A DNA stretch of 64,000 bases from an uncultured Rhodospirillaceae bacterium (GCA_913030825.1 CAJWCU010000019.1:1-64000); one strand, 5' to 3'. Positions 32,562-42,531 are shown, counted from the first letter of the stretch. Notes: generated by a model from the sequence alone, not told the origin. Translations and numbers: made by a program.

Positions 32562-32915
32562 TGGGGCCGATCCGGTTTCCTTCAACAGAAACGCCCGCGC
32601 CTTTTCGGTGTGGGCGGGTTTCAGGTGCGGCGACAGAAGCCGCCAGGCGCCGTAGAACACGGTCGCGTCGTCCGTATAGCCGAGCGCCGCGATGAAATCG
32701 GGGACCAGGTCCGTCGGTACGATGAAATAGGCGAGGGCCGCCATGACGGCGGCTTTGACCCCGGCCGGGGTCTGCGGATCGCGGGCCGCGTAGAACGAGG
32801 CGACGGCTTCGTCGATGAAGGGCACGCGGCCGGCGGTGCGGCGCAGCTTGGCGCCCAGGTTCTCGACCACCAGGGCTTCGTCGTCGTCGAAACGGTCGTC
32901 CGGTTTGCGGGCCAC
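32547..32915 (-). CDS. YkvA/DUF1232 family protein
   Basis: VKAAVMAALAYFIVPTDLVPDFIAALGYTDDATVFYGAWRLL matches the DUF1232 core. Confidence 0.85.
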   Translation of the reverse strand: MARKPDDRFDDDEALVVENLGAKLRRTAGRVPFIDEAVASFYAARDPQTPAGVKAAVMAALAYFIVPTDLVPDFIAALGYTDDATVFYGAWRLLSPHLKPAHTEKARAFLLKETGSAPENDD

Positions 32916-33008
32916 GTTGTTCCCTTTCGCGGGCTTTGCTAGAAGTCGTCCGGGCGTTCAATCAATCATCAGAAACCCAAACGGCGCCCCCAACGACGGA
33001 GGACATTC

Positions 33009-33770
33009 ATGGATATTGCCGGTCACGCGGCGCTGGTCACCGGCGCGGCATCGGGTCTGGGCGCCGCCACGGCCAAGGCCCTGGCGGATGCGGGGGCGAA
33101 GGTCGCCTGTCTCGATCTTAATTTGGAAGGTGCGGAGAAAGTTGCAAGCGCCATCGGCGGCAAGGCGTTTCAGGCCGACGTGACGCAGGCGGACTCGCTG
33201 GAAAAGGCCGTGGCCGATGCCGCCGCCGCCCACGGCGCCGCCCGCGTCGCGGTCTCCTGCGCGGGCATCGCCCCGCCCAAGCGGATCGTCGGGCGCGACG
33301 GGCCGCAGGCGCTCGACACCTTTGCTCAGACGATCCAAGTCAACCTGGTCGGGACCTTCAACCTGCTGCGTCTGGCGGCCCACGGCATGCAGGGGTTGGA
33401 GGCGCTGGAAACGGGCGAACGCGGCGTCATCGTCAATACGGCCTCGGTCGCGGCCTTCGAAGGCCAGATCGGCCAGGCCGCCTATTCGGCGTCGAAGGGC
33501 GGGGTTGCGTCCATGACCCTGCCGGCGGCGCGCGAATTCGCGAAATCGGGCATCCGCGTGATGACCATCGCGCCCGGCGTGTTCAAGACGCCGATGGTCG
33601 CGGCCCTGTCGGATGAGGTTCAGGCCAGCCTGGCGTCGGGCATCCCGTTCCCGTCGCGCCTGGGCGACCCGGCGGAATACGCCGATCTGGTCCTGGCGAT
33701 CTGCGGCAACGCGATGTTGAACGGCGAAGTCATCCGCCTGGATGGTGCGATCCGCATGCAGCCGATTTAA
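33009..33770 (+). CDS. SDR family NAD(P)-dependent oxidoreductase (3-hydroxyacyl-CoA dehydrogenase type-2-like)
   Basis: [32 protein letters not shown]...[43 protein letters not shown]...[40 protein letters not shown]. Confidence 0.9.
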   Translation: MDIAGHAALVTGAASGLGAATAKALADAGAKVACLDLNLEGAEKVASAIGGKAFQADVTQADSLEKAVADAAAAHGAARVAVSCAGIAPPKRIVGRDGPQALDTFAQTIQVNLVGTFNLLRLAAHGMQGLEALETGERGVIVNTASVAAFEGQIGQAAYSASKGGVASMTLPAAREFAKSGIRVMTIAPGVFKTPMVAALSDEVQASLASGIPFPSRLGDPAEYADLVLAICGNAMLNGEVIRLDGAIRMQPI

Positions 33771-33778
33771 AGGCATTT

Positions 33779-33866
33779 CACCACTGAGACGGTGAGACTG
33801 TGAGACGGCAGGAATGAGAAGATGATCCGTTCTCTTCTCACCGTGTCATCGCCTCAGTGGTGTTTT
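33779..33866. repeat. Imperfect inverted repeat / probable bidirectional terminator, REP-like
   Basis: CACCACTGAG-ACGGTGAGA...TCTCACCGTGTCATCGC-CTCAGTGGTG then TTTTCTTTT, between convergent genes; left arm has TGAGAC every 8 nt. Confidence 0.7.
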
Positions 33867-33869
33867 CTT

Positions 33870-34160
33870 TTATTCCGCCGCCCTGTCCATGAAGGCGGCG
33901 AGGTCAATGTCCTTCTGCGTCACGCCGCCGGCATCGTGGGTCGACAAGGTGACCTCGACGCGGTTGTAGACGTTGAACCATTCGGGATGGTGGTCCATCT
34001 TTTCGGCGACCAGGGCCGCCCGCGTCATGAAGCCGAAGGCGGCATTGAAGTCCTTGAACTGGAAGGTCTTCGAAATGGCGTCACGGCCGTCCACGTCGGT
34101 CCATCCGTCCAGCCCGGCGATCGCCTGGGCGCGGGCGTCGCCGGTCAATTTGTCGGTCAT
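33870..34160 (-). CDS. 4a-hydroxytetrahydrobiopterin dehydratase (PCD/DCoH)
   Basis: [60 protein letters not shown]. Confidence 0.93.
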   Translation of the reverse strand: MTDKLTGDARAQAIAGLDGWTDVDGRDAISKTFQFKDFNAAFGFMTRAALVAEKMDHHPEWFNVYNRVEVTLSTHDAGGVTQKDIDLAAFMDRAAE

Positions 34161-34214
34161 AATCTGCCTCCCTGTTTGCATTTGATCCTGGTGCGATTCC
34201 CGCTAGCCTAACGC

Positions 34215-34634
34215 ATGATCCGGACCGCACCCAACCTTGCCGATTTCGAGATCATGGCCGAGGATGCCCTCGCCCTGATCCCCGAAGACCTGCGCCGTCT
34301 CGCCGCCGACGTGGTGATCCGCATCGAGGATTTCCCCGACGAAGAGACCGAACGCGAAATGGAATTGGCCAGCCCCTTCGACCTGTTGGGTCTTTACCGG
34401 GGGATCGCCCTGACGGAAAAAAGCGTCAGCCACCCCGGCGATCAGCCGGACATGGTCTTTCTCTACCGCCGGCCGATCCTGGATTACTGGTGCGAGACGG
34501 GCGAGGATCTGCAGCACCTGATCCGCCATGTCTTGATCCATGAGATCGGTCATCATTTCGGATTTTCCGACGACGACATGGAGGCGCTTGAGGCCATGGC
34601 GGCGGAAGAAGCCGCCGCCGCGGGATCGCGTTAG
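34215..34634 (+). CDS. Zincin-like metallopeptidase family protein
   Basis: HVLIHEIGHHFGFSDDDM (HExxH motif), about 140 aa; GLYRGIALTEKS. Confidence 0.85.
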   Translation: MIRTAPNLADFEIMAEDALALIPEDLRRLAADVVIRIEDFPDEETEREMELASPFDLLGLYRGIALTEKSVSHPGDQPDMVFLYRRPILDYWCETGEDLQHLIRHVLIHEIGHHFGFSDDDMEALEAMAAEEAAAAGSR

Positions 34635-34736
34635 CCGTTTCCGCTTTCCTCCTTTTCGTGGTGTGGATTTGGGCTATGCTGCGGTCGGATCGGGTGACCC
34701 GCCGCCGGGCGGGCCCGCATGAACAGGGGGACCCGC

Positions 34737-35633
34737 ATGGGCGACGTCGAAAAAACCTTGGTGCAGAACGTGGATCAGGTCGCCAAATGGGCCGACGTGC
34801 TGATCGAATTCGGCGTGACCTACGGGTTCCAGATTCTGGGCGCCCTGCTGTTCCTGTTCGTCGGCCTGAAAGCCGGCGGCTGGCTGTCCCGGCGCATTCA
34901 GGGCTTGTGCGAAGCCAAGGGCATCGACGTCACCCTGTCTAAATTCATCGGCAACACGGTCAAGTTCCTGATCCTGACCGTGCTGGCGATCATCACGCTG
35001 GGCAACTTCGGCATTTCCATCGCGCCGCTGATCGCCCTGGCGGGAGCCTCGGCCTTCGGTGCCACGATGGCGTTGCAGGGGCCGCTGTCCAACTATGGTG
35101 CCGGGCTGTCGATCATTCTGGCCCGGCCGTTCATCGTCGGGAATACGATCACCGTGGGCGAGACCTCGGGCGTCGTGGTCGAGGTCAAGATGGCCTACAC
35201 GCAGTTGTTGGGTGAGGATGGTGAGCGCATCACGATCCCCAACAAGGACATCGTCGGCCGCGTCATCGTCAATTCGGAAACCCGCCGGGTGGTCCAGACC
35301 AAGATCGCGCTGACCGCCGACGCCGACATCGACCGGGCCGTCAAAGCCGCCAAGACCGCCGTCGCCAAGGCCCTGCCCAAGGCCGACGCCGAGGCCGGCG
35401 GCGCCGACCCGCAGGTCGGCCTGCACGATTTCACCTATGGCGGATTGATCCTGGGCGTGCGGTTCTGGGTGCCGTCGAGCCAGTATTACGACCTGCGTTA
35501 CAAGGTGAACCAGGCCGTTCTGGCGGCGCTGCGCACGGCCGGGGTGCCGCTGCTGACCGGCGTGCAGCCGGCGGTCATGGCGGAATCGCTGTCCGGTGAC
35601 GGCTTTCAGGAAGGCAAGCGGGAAGACGCCTGA
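34737..35633 (+). CDS. Small-conductance mechanosensitive channel (MscS family)
   Basis: ALAGASAFGATMALQGPLSNYGAGLSIILARPFIVGNTITVGETSGVVVEVKMAYTQLLGEDGERITIPNKDIVG. Confidence 0.93.
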   Translation: MGDVEKTLVQNVDQVAKWADVLIEFGVTYGFQILGALLFLFVGLKAGGWLSRRIQGLCEAKGIDVTLSKFIGNTVKFLILTVLAIITLGNFGISIAPLIALAGASAFGATMALQGPLSNYGAGLSIILARPFIVGNTITVGETSGVVVEVKMAYTQLLGEDGERITIPNKDIVGRVIVNSETRRVVQTKIALTADADIDRAVKAAKTAVAKALPKADAEAGGADPQVGLHDFTYGGLILGVRFWVPSSQYYDLRYKVNQAVLAALRTAGVPLLTGVQPAVMAESLSGDGFQEGKREDA

Positions 35634-35664
35634 GCCGGCGGGCGGCGGACGGGCCGGCCCCTGG

Positions 35665-36060
35665 TCAGGCCGGTTGCGCGGCGGAGTCGCCGTCGTCCCC
35701 CAATAGGGCCCCGACCGCGGACAACAGGTCATAGGCCGTGAACGGCTTGGCCAGGGTCTTCTTGGCGCCGACCTTGGTCGCCATGCCCAGGGAAGACGTG
35801 GGATTGGTGCGCGGATCGGCGGAGACGGCGACGATCGGTAAATCCGGGTCGCTCTCCAGCAGGGATCGGATCAGGCCGATGCCCTCGCCCTCGGTCATCA
35901 AAATGTCGGTGACAACGACCTGATGGCGGTGGGCTTTGAATTTTTCCAACGCCTCATGGCCGCCCGATGCGGTTTCGACGGAAAATCCGACTTCCGACAA
36001 GGGCATCGCGATCAGATTGCGCGCCAATTCATTGTCGTCGACGACAAGCACTGCGGGCAT
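35665..36060 (-). CDS. CheY-like response regulator (stand-alone REC)
   Basis: MPAVLVVDDNELARNLIAMPLSEVGFSVETASGGHEALEKF...VVVTDILMTEGEGIGL...AKKTLAKPF. Confidence 0.9.
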   Translation of the reverse strand: MPAVLVVDDNELARNLIAMPLSEVGFSVETASGGHEALEKFKAHRHQVVVTDILMTEGEGIGLIRSLLESDPDLPIVAVSADPRTNPTSSLGMATKVGAKKTLAKPFTAYDLLSAVGALLGDDGDSAAQPA

Positions 36061-36074
36061 TTCGTTCTCCACTC

Positions 36075-36104
36075 GCACCCCGATGCCGTTTCACGGCGGG
36101 GTGC
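36075..36104 (-). promoter_or_regulatory. Nested stem-loop in the leader of the 35665-36060 response regulator
   Basis: GCACCCC-gat-GCCG-tttca-CGGC-GGGGTGC, between the promoter and the start codon. Confidence 0.55.
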
Positions 36105-36126
36105 CCCAAGCGTTCTTAACAGACAC

Positions 36127-36155
36127 ACTATATTGCACTTGCGAAGAGTTCTCAA
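36127..36155 (-). promoter_or_regulatory. Sigma70-type promoter for the CheY-like gene 35665-36060
   Basis: Minus strand TTGAGA-N17-TATAGT. Confidence 0.7.
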
Positions 36156-36247
36156 ATAGGCCGAAAGTCAGGGGTGAGGATAATGATGTGCGGGCCCGCC
36201 GATGGCGCGGGTCGACGCAGCGGCCCCTCGACCGGGGGCCATCGCCC

Positions 36248-38305
36248 CTAGGCGCTGACGCCCAGGCCGTCGGCGCCGTCGCCTTCCATCGTGTCGGCGC
36301 CGAGGCGTTGGATGATACGCTCCAGTTCAACCCACATCACCGGCTTGCGCACGAAGGCGTTCATGCCGGCGTTCAGGCAACGCTGCGCGCATTCCTTGGT
36401 GTCGTTCCCGGTCATCGCGATGATCGACATATGCTTGCCGGTGGCGCGTTCGTCCTGGCGGACCATCTCCGCCAGCTCGAACCCGTCCATGATCGGCATT
36501 TCGCAATCGGTGATCAAAAGGTCGAACGGACGCTTGCGCAGCAGGTTCCAGGCCTCGGCCCCGTTGGGCACGACCGTCGCGTCCCAGCCGCGCCGCCTGA
36601 TCCGCTGCGCCATCAGTTCCTGCAAGGCGACATCGTCGTCGGCGATCAAGACACTCATCGCCTTTTCCGTGGGAAGCGGGGCGCCGTCATGACCGACCTG
36701 GAACAGGTCTTCCTTCCGTCCGGTCAGGAAGAACGTCTGCACATCGCCGAGCCCGCGCATGGTCATGACGCCCCGGTTGGTCAGATCGAACCGGTCTTCC
36801 AGCAGGGCGGCCGTTTCCTTCGACAGATGAATATGCTGCGGCAGGCTGTAGGACTCGTGCCGCGCCGCGGCATTCACCGTATGCCCCCAGACGTCGTAGG
36901 CGAACTTGTGCGCGCCGATTACGCCGGCGACGACCGGTCCGGAATGAAGGCCGATGCGGATTCTCAGATTGATGCCGAAGCGTTTGTTGACGGCCTTGAG
37001 CGCTTCAAGCATGCCGAGCGCCATGTCGGCGGCGATCTCTGCGTGATCCGGGCGTTGGACCGGCAGGCCGGCCACCGCCAGATAGCCGTCGCCGATGGTT
37101 TTGATCTTCTCGACGCCCAGGTCGAGCGCCAGATCGTCGAAATCCGTGAACACACGGTTGAGAACCTCGACCACCTGGCGGGCTTCGTGTTCCATGGCGA
37201 AGGACGTGAAGTTGGCGAAGTCGCTGAACAGGACGGTGACCTCGTCGTAGGAATCGGCGATCGCCTTTTCCCCCGACGCCAGGCGCTGAACGACGAGGGC
37301 GGGCAGGGTATTGAGCAGCAGTGCCTCGGATTTGGTCTTCTCCGCCTCCAAATGCATGCGATAGGTGCGTTCCTCGTCCCGCCATTGCTTACGTGCCAGG
37401 CTGGCGCCGATCCGTGCGCGCAAGAGGACCGTATTGACCGGCTTGGGCAGGTAGTCCTCGGCGCCCAGACCGATGCTCTTGATGGCGTTCTCTTCCTGGT
37501 CCAGGCCGGAAATCACGATGATCCCGACACGCCGCAGGGACCCGCTCTTGCGCATCTTGGCCATGACGTCGAACCCGTTCATGCCGGGCATCATCAGATC
37601 CAGGAGCGCGACGTCGAATTCCTTGTGGCGCATCCGGTCGAGCGCCGCCGCCCCATTACTCGCCTGTTCGACCTCATGGCCGTCCCGTTCCAGGCGGGCG
37701 GCGATCAATTCTCGGCTTGCCGGGTCGTCGTCGACCACCAGAATGCGGCCCTTGATCAACATGCGCGCGCCCTCTTCTCCGGCGTTGTTTCTTCCGTCGG
37801 CCCGAGGGGCGCTGCCGGGGGTCGCGGCCCCCGTATCGGCATCCGCGGAGACGGAGCCCGGCATCTGCGACGGGGCTTCACCGTCCAGGTAGACGATCTC
37901 GCCGACCAACCGTTCCAACCCGACGACCCGGGACAACAGGTCGGAGACGCCCAGCAGGTCGGGGTCGTTGCCGCTTTCGCGAATGTCCTCTTCCGCCATC
38001 TCCAGATACCCGGCGATCGCGCCGATGGCGTTCCTCAGGTCGTGGCGGATTTTGCGTCCGGCACCCCGCAGGTCGACATCCGGCCCCCGAAACGCCTCGG
38101 CGCGCGGGTCGATCAAATTGTCGATCCTCCGGACCAACTCGTTCGCCGCGAAGGCGACGCGCTGCATCGTGTCCAAGTGATCTTCCAGGCCGAAGGTCGT
38201 CGCCTGATCGGCAAGGTCCTGGCAGGCGTTGTTGAGATCGCGCGCCGGAACGGAAAGATCGACGCGGATCGTTGTCAGGGTGTCGTGCAATGTTCGGACG
38301 GTCAT
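36248..38305 (-). CDS. Multidomain adenylate/guanylate cyclase: H-box-like N-terminus - REC - class III cyclase - REC
   Basis: N-term KIRHDLRNAIGAIAGYLEMAEED; REC1 ILVVDDDPASRELI...VALLDLMMPGMNGF...YLPKPV; cyclase VTVLFSDFANFTSFA...KIKTIGDGYLAVAG...RIRIGLHSGPVVAGVIGAHKFAYDVWGHTVNAAAR; REC2 SVLIADDDVALQELM...LLITDCEMPIMDGFE...FVRKPV. Confidence 0.88.
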   Translation of the reverse strand: MTVRTLHDTLTTIRVDLSVPARDLNNACQDLADQATTFGLEDHLDTMQRVAFAANELVRRIDNLIDPRAEAFRGPDVDLRGAGRKIRHDLRNAIGAIAGYLEMAEEDIRESGNDPDLLGVSDLLSRVVGLERLVGEIVYLDGEAPSQMPGSVSADADTGAATPGSAPRADGRNNAGEEGARMLIKGRILVVDDDPASRELIAARLERDGHEVEQASNGAAALDRMRHKEFDVALLDLMMPGMNGFDVMAKMRKSGSLRRVGIIVISGLDQEENAIKSIGLGAEDYLPKPVNTVLLRARIGASLARKQWRDEERTYRMHLEAEKTKSEALLLNTLPALVVQRLASGEKAIADSYDEVTVLFSDFANFTSFAMEHEARQVVEVLNRVFTDFDDLALDLGVEKIKTIGDGYLAVAGLPVQRPDHAEIAADMALGMLEALKAVNKRFGINLRIRIGLHSGPVVAGVIGAHKFAYDVWGHTVNAAARHESYSLPQHIHLSKETAALLEDRFDLTNRGVMTMRGLGDVQTFFLTGRKEDLFQVGHDGAPLPTEKAMSVLIADDDVALQELMAQRIRRRGWDATVVPNGAEAWNLLRKRPFDLLITDCEMPIMDGFELAEMVRQDERATGKHMSIIAMTGNDTKECAQRCLNAGMNAFVRKPVMWVELERIIQRLGADTMEGDGADGLGVSA

Positions 38306-38333
38306 CGCCTTTGTCTCCGGTGGTCGATTGGGG

Positions 38334-38711
38334 TCAGGCAACGTCACGAGCGGCGAGGCAGGCCGCCATCGTTTCCAACAATTGGGGCAGGTTGACGGGT
38401 TTGGTCTCGAACGCGTCGCAGCCGGCGGCCATGGCGTCGTCTCGGTCGTTGGTCGTCGCGTTCGCGGTCAGCACGACGACCGGCACGCCGCCCAGCTCGG
38501 GGTGCGTTTTGATCCGGCGGGTCGCTTCCAGGCCGTCCATGCGCGGCAGGCTCATGTCCATCAGGACGATGTCCGGTTTGACGTCGCCGATCTTGTCGAC
38601 GGCTTCCTGGCCGTCTTCGGCGGTTGTGACGTCGTATCCTTTTTTCGTCAGGCGCCGGGTCAGCATGTCGCGATTCATTTCGTTGTCTTCGACGAGAAAT
38701 ACGGTAGGCAT
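38334..38711 (-). CDS. CheY-like response regulator (stand-alone REC)
   Basis: MPTVFLVEDNEMNRDMLTRRLTKKGYDVTTAEDGQEAVDKI...DIVLMDMSLPRMDGLEATRRIK...VVLTANAT...FETKPVNL. Confidence 0.93.
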   Translation of the reverse strand: MPTVFLVEDNEMNRDMLTRRLTKKGYDVTTAEDGQEAVDKIGDVKPDIVLMDMSLPRMDGLEATRRIKTHPELGGVPVVVLTANATTNDRDDAMAAGCDAFETKPVNLPQLLETMAACLAARDVA

Positions 38712-38719
38712 GGTCCTGT

Positions 38720-41700
38720 TCAACTCCCTTGTGGCGTGGTCGGTTTCGGCCGCTTCCGCAGCTCCTTGGCGAGATCCCGGATCACCCGATCGATGGACTG
38801 TCCGTCGCGACAGACCACCTGTTGGGCGGCCGAGGAAAGAATCTCGCGTTCCTCGGGCGTCAGTGTTTTCGCGGTCACTACGAAGACGGGGACGTCGGCC
38901 CATTTTTCCTCGCGGCGGAACCGTTTGAGAAACTCGAAGCCGTCCATTTCCGGCATCATCAGGTCCAGCATGACGCAGCGTAGGGTGCCGATATCCGCCA
39001 GCCGGTCGAGTGCCACGCGCCCGTTTTCCGCTTCGACGAAGCGATGGCCCAGGCCGCCGAGCTGCCGGCGGATGATCTCGCGGTTCTCCGCCAGGTCGTC
39101 GACGACGAGGATGTCACCGGCCGCCGCGCCGTCGCCGTCCGCCCGCATGTGGCGGCGGATCGCGCCGAGATAGGCCTCGCGGCGCACCGGTTTGGTCATG
39201 AATTCGACCGCGCCCAGGGACAGGAAGGCTTCCTTGTCGTCCGAGATCGAACACATGATCACGGGAATGTCCTGAAGGTCCGGGTCGGATTTCACCGCGG
39301 CCAGCACGGCCCAGCCGTCCAGTCCGTCCATGAAGACGTCCAGGGTGATCGCGTCCGGCCGAATCTCGCGGGCCCGGTCCAATCCGTCCTGCCCGGAAGC
39401 GGCGGTCGTTACCTGCATGCCGCCCGATGTGATGTGGCGGGCCAGAAATTCGCGCGAACTCGGATCGTCGTCGATGACCAGGACCAACGGCTCGGCGCGG
39501 CCGTGAGACGTCGCCGGGATCGGGGTCACGGGCCCGTCCGAAGGCCCGCCCGTTTCCGTCTCTCTGGCCAAGGGCATGCGCAAGGGAATGCGCAGGCTGA
39601 AGGTCGATCCCTCGCCTTCCCGGCTTTCGACCTTGATGTCGCCGCCCAGCAACAAGGCCAGCCGTTTACAGATCGCGAGCCCCAGGCCCGTGCCTGCGAA
39701 CCGCTTGGTGATGGATGAATCGGCCTGGTGGAATTCCTCGAACAGATTGGCGAGCTGCTCCGGGGTCATGCCGATGCCGGTGTCGCTGACGGCGGCCCGC
39801 AGGAACGGCCCGCCGGGTGCATCCTCGACGGCGGCCCGCAGGGTCACCTTGCCGTTCGATGTGAACTTGCCGGCGTTGCCGACCAGGTTCAGGAGAATCT
39901 GGCGCAGGCGGGTCGGGTCGCTCATGGCCAGGGCGCCGCCGGTGGCGCAATCGATTTCGAAGACGTTGTCGTTCTTTTCGATCAGCGGCGTCGATGTGGC
40001 GGCGACGGATTGGATGAGTTCGTCGACGGAGAACTCCTCGATCGCGACGTCCATTTTTCCGGCCTCGATCTTCGACAGATCGAGGATGTCGTTGATCAGC
40101 GACAACAGGTGCTTGCCGGCGCCCAGGATCCGCTGAATGTCGTGGCGGTACTCCTCAAGGCCGTCGTCCTCGGCTTCCTCGTCGAGGATTTCCGCATAGC
40201 CGATGATCGCATTGAGCGGCGTCCGCAGTTCGTGGCTCATGTTAGCGAGGAATTTCGATTTCGCCTGGCTGGCTTCGACGGCGTCTTCCTTGGCCAGGAG
40301 CAGGGCCTGCTCCGCCTGCTTCATATCGGTGATGTCGGGGGCGATGACGCCGATGCCGATCATCTCGCCGTCGTGGTTGCGCAAGGGGAAGCGATTGGCG
40401 AGGTAGGTCCGGTCTTCGCCGTTCACCTGATAGGTTCGCTCGGTGGTGACCGGGGCGTTGGTCTCGATCACCTGTCGGTCGGCGCTCTTGATGGCGTCCG
40501 AGGAAGCGGGGCGATGAATCTCGTCCGACGTCAGCGCCGCGGATTTGTCCCGGGCGATGCCGTTCATGGCCTCCCAATGGCGATTGACGATCAGGTAATG
40601 GCCTTGCAGGGATTTGATGGCGATCTGTGCATCGGCATTGTCGATCAGGTCCTGGATCATGCGCCGGTGGTCGGCGACCTGATGGCGGGCCCGGGCCAGG
40701 ACCGCCCATTCGCGGGCGAGCAGGGCCGAGACGGCCAGGGCGATCAGGACGGCGAGCCAGGTGCCGGGTCGTTCAAGGACGCCCGGCGGGCGCGGTATCG
40801 ATTCGACGATTTTCCAGAACGCCACGGGGCTGCTCAGGGACATCTGCCCGGGCGAGGCCCCCGCGCGCAGGCGAAATTCGCCACCCGCCTTGACCGTCGC
40901 GAAAGCATACAGCCGGTCGTTTTCCGCGATGGCACCGGCGGCTACACGGGTCATTTCGTTCCAGGTCTTCGGATGTTCCTTGGCGAAGCTATGGGTCCCG
41001 CCGAACATGAAGCCCCAGAGCTTCTCCTTCGGCGCGCCGGTGATCCAGGAGCCGTCGTCGGCCAGCAGGAACGCCCGGGTGCCGTCCGCGGCGGCGCCCC
41101 GCGCGGTTTGCAGCGGTTTCAGAAGGAATTCCGCCAGGACATTGATGATGACGATCCCCGCGCGGTTGCCGCCCTTGTCGAACACCGGCGTCGCGACGCG
41201 CAGCATGGGTTTCCAAGGGACCTCGATCTCGCCCCGTTCGACGTTCAGATCCAGGCGCGATACATAGATGTCGGAAATCGGCAGATCGACGGCGCTCTTG
41301 AAATAGCCGCGGCCGCTCTTGTCCTGAAGATCCGATCGGGGGATCGCTTTCGCGCCCAGGTTCGTTTGATCGACCCGCACCCGTTCCATGCCGTCGGCAT
41401 CCAGATAGCGGACCTGGGCGAAGGCGGGCCAAGTTTCGGCGGTCGCCAGGAAGGCGCGTTCGACTTCTTCGCGGTCGGCTTCCCGGCCCCCGGCGACGAA
41501 ACGGTCAAGCGACGGCATGCGGGCCAGCATCATCAAATCGATGGCCAATGCCTCGACGGTATTGCGAAAGGTCTCGGCGGCTTTCGTCGTGGCGGCCGTC
41601 CCGGCGGCGCCGATGCGGTTGCTTGTCTGCGTCGATTGGAAATAGCCGATCCCGAAAGCCGTCGACAGGGCCAGCACCGCGACGGCTAGGAAGCGTGGGG

Positions 41701-41827
41701 CGAAATTACTGAACGTAAGGCGGTCGGACTTACCGGGGGCGTCGGCTGCCGTCGGCCGTTCGGGTGGGGGCGTGCCCCCGGGTTTCTGTGACCGGATATG
41801 CGTCTCTTCGCTTAATCGGCCTTCCAT
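38720..41827 (-). CDS. Hybrid sensor histidine kinase: periplasmic sensor region - PAS - HisKA - HATPase - REC - REC
   Basis: Two hydrophobic segments flank a roughly 300 aa N-terminal region; [55 protein letters not shown]; two C-terminal REC domains ([28 protein letters not shown]). Confidence 0.92.
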   Translation of the reverse strand: MEGRLSEETHIRSQKPGGTPPPERPTAADAPGKSDRLTFSNFAPRFLAVAVLALSTAFGIGYFQSTQTSNRIGAAGTAATTKAAETFRNTVEALAIDLMMLARMPSLDRFVAGGREADREEVERAFLATAETWPAFAQVRYLDADGMERVRVDQTNLGAKAIPRSDLQDKSGRGYFKSAVDLPISDIYVSRLDLNVERGEIEVPWKPMLRVATPVFDKGGNRAGIVIINVLAEFLLKPLQTARGAAADGTRAFLLADDGSWITGAPKEKLWGFMFGGTHSFAKEHPKTWNEMTRVAAGAIAENDRLYAFATVKAGGEFRLRAGASPGQMSLSSPVAFWKIVESIPRPPGVLERPGTWLAVLIALAVSALLAREWAVLARARHQVADHRRMIQDLIDNADAQIAIKSLQGHYLIVNRHWEAMNGIARDKSAALTSDEIHRPASSDAIKSADRQVIETNAPVTTERTYQVNGEDRTYLANRFPLRNHDGEMIGIGVIAPDITDMKQAEQALLLAKEDAVEASQAKSKFLANMSHELRTPLNAIIGYAEILDEEAEDDGLEEYRHDIQRILGAGKHLLSLINDILDLSKIEAGKMDVAIEEFSVDELIQSVAATSTPLIEKNDNVFEIDCATGGALAMSDPTRLRQILLNLVGNAGKFTSNGKVTLRAAVEDAPGGPFLRAAVSDTGIGMTPEQLANLFEEFHQADSSITKRFAGTGLGLAICKRLALLLGGDIKVESREGEGSTFSLRIPLRMPLARETETGGPSDGPVTPIPATSHGRAEPLVLVIDDDPSSREFLARHITSGGMQVTTAASGQDGLDRAREIRPDAITLDVFMDGLDGWAVLAAVKSDPDLQDIPVIMCSISDDKEAFLSLGAVEFMTKPVRREAYLGAIRRHMRADGDGAAAGDILVVDDLAENREIIRRQLGGLGHRFVEAENGRVALDRLADIGTLRCVMLDLMMPEMDGFEFLKRFRREEKWADVPVFVVTAKTLTPEEREILSSAAQQVVCRDGQSIDRVIRDLAKELRKRPKPTTPQGS

Positions 41828-41933
41828 GCGTGGCCTCCCCCAGAATGAGGCCCCCCTTCCTTCATCTTAAGCACCTGTTCGACGACGCGGTCGGCGGGTT
41901 CAACCCCGCACTGGCGCCGAAAAAGCAACTAAA

Positions 41934-41975
41934 AAGTGTCCGAATTGTTCGTGTAGCGAACAGATCTGACACCTT
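41934..41975. repeat. Dyad-symmetric palindromic element upstream of the hybrid kinase
   Basis: AAGTGTC-CGAATT-GTTCG-TGTAG-CGAAC-AGATCT-GACACCTT: nested GTGTC/GACAC and GTTCG/CGAAC arms. Confidence 0.6.
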
Positions 41976-42223
41976 CAACATAAGGTTCAGCATTCCCTAA
42001 TGCTAGGCCTATCGCTTGAAAAGCAGCAAGATGGCCGGAAGTTTATGGTCGAATTTTTGCATACTCATCCATATCCGGTTGCCTTGTCCGGTTCATGGAT
42101 GCGCCAAATATCGGTCTAGTTTTCGACCTTAAGTTGAGAGGTTCCGGCAAGATGGGCTTGCGCGAAAAGGTGCGGAACGGCGAAAAAAAGGTGTTCCCGA
42201 TGGCGGAACGGAAGCTGAGCGGC

Positions 42224-42455
42224 ATCGAACCGTCCCGCGCGCATGCGCGGGCAGACGAATGATTCAGGGTTTTGGGATGTGGGGGGATTTGGTGGAGCCG
42301 AGGGGAATCGAACCGTCCCGCGCGCTTGCGCGGGCAGACGAATGATTCAGGGGTTTGGGATGTGGGGGGATTTGGTGGAGCCGAGGGGAATCGAACCGTC
42401 CCGCGCGCTTGCGCGGGCAGACGAATGAATCAGGGGTTGGGGATGTGGGGGGATT

Positions 42456-42472
<17 letters not shown>
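42224..42472 (-). repeat. Three 83-bp tandem repeats downstream of tRNA-Ala, each containing the tRNA 3' end
   Basis: ATCGAACC... begins at 42224, 42307, 42390 and in the tRNA at 42473 (exact 83-bp period). Neighbouring units differ by about 2 substitutions; each contains TGGTGGAGCCGAGGGGAATCGAACC and a CCCGCGC-GCNT-GCGCGGG hairpin. Confidence 0.95.

Positions 42473-42531
<59 letters not shown>

Noticed and set aside
35936-38395. 819 aa plus-strand ORF opposite the cyclase gene
   Set aside because: Antisense to a protein with clear REC and cyclase motifs; no motifs of its own.
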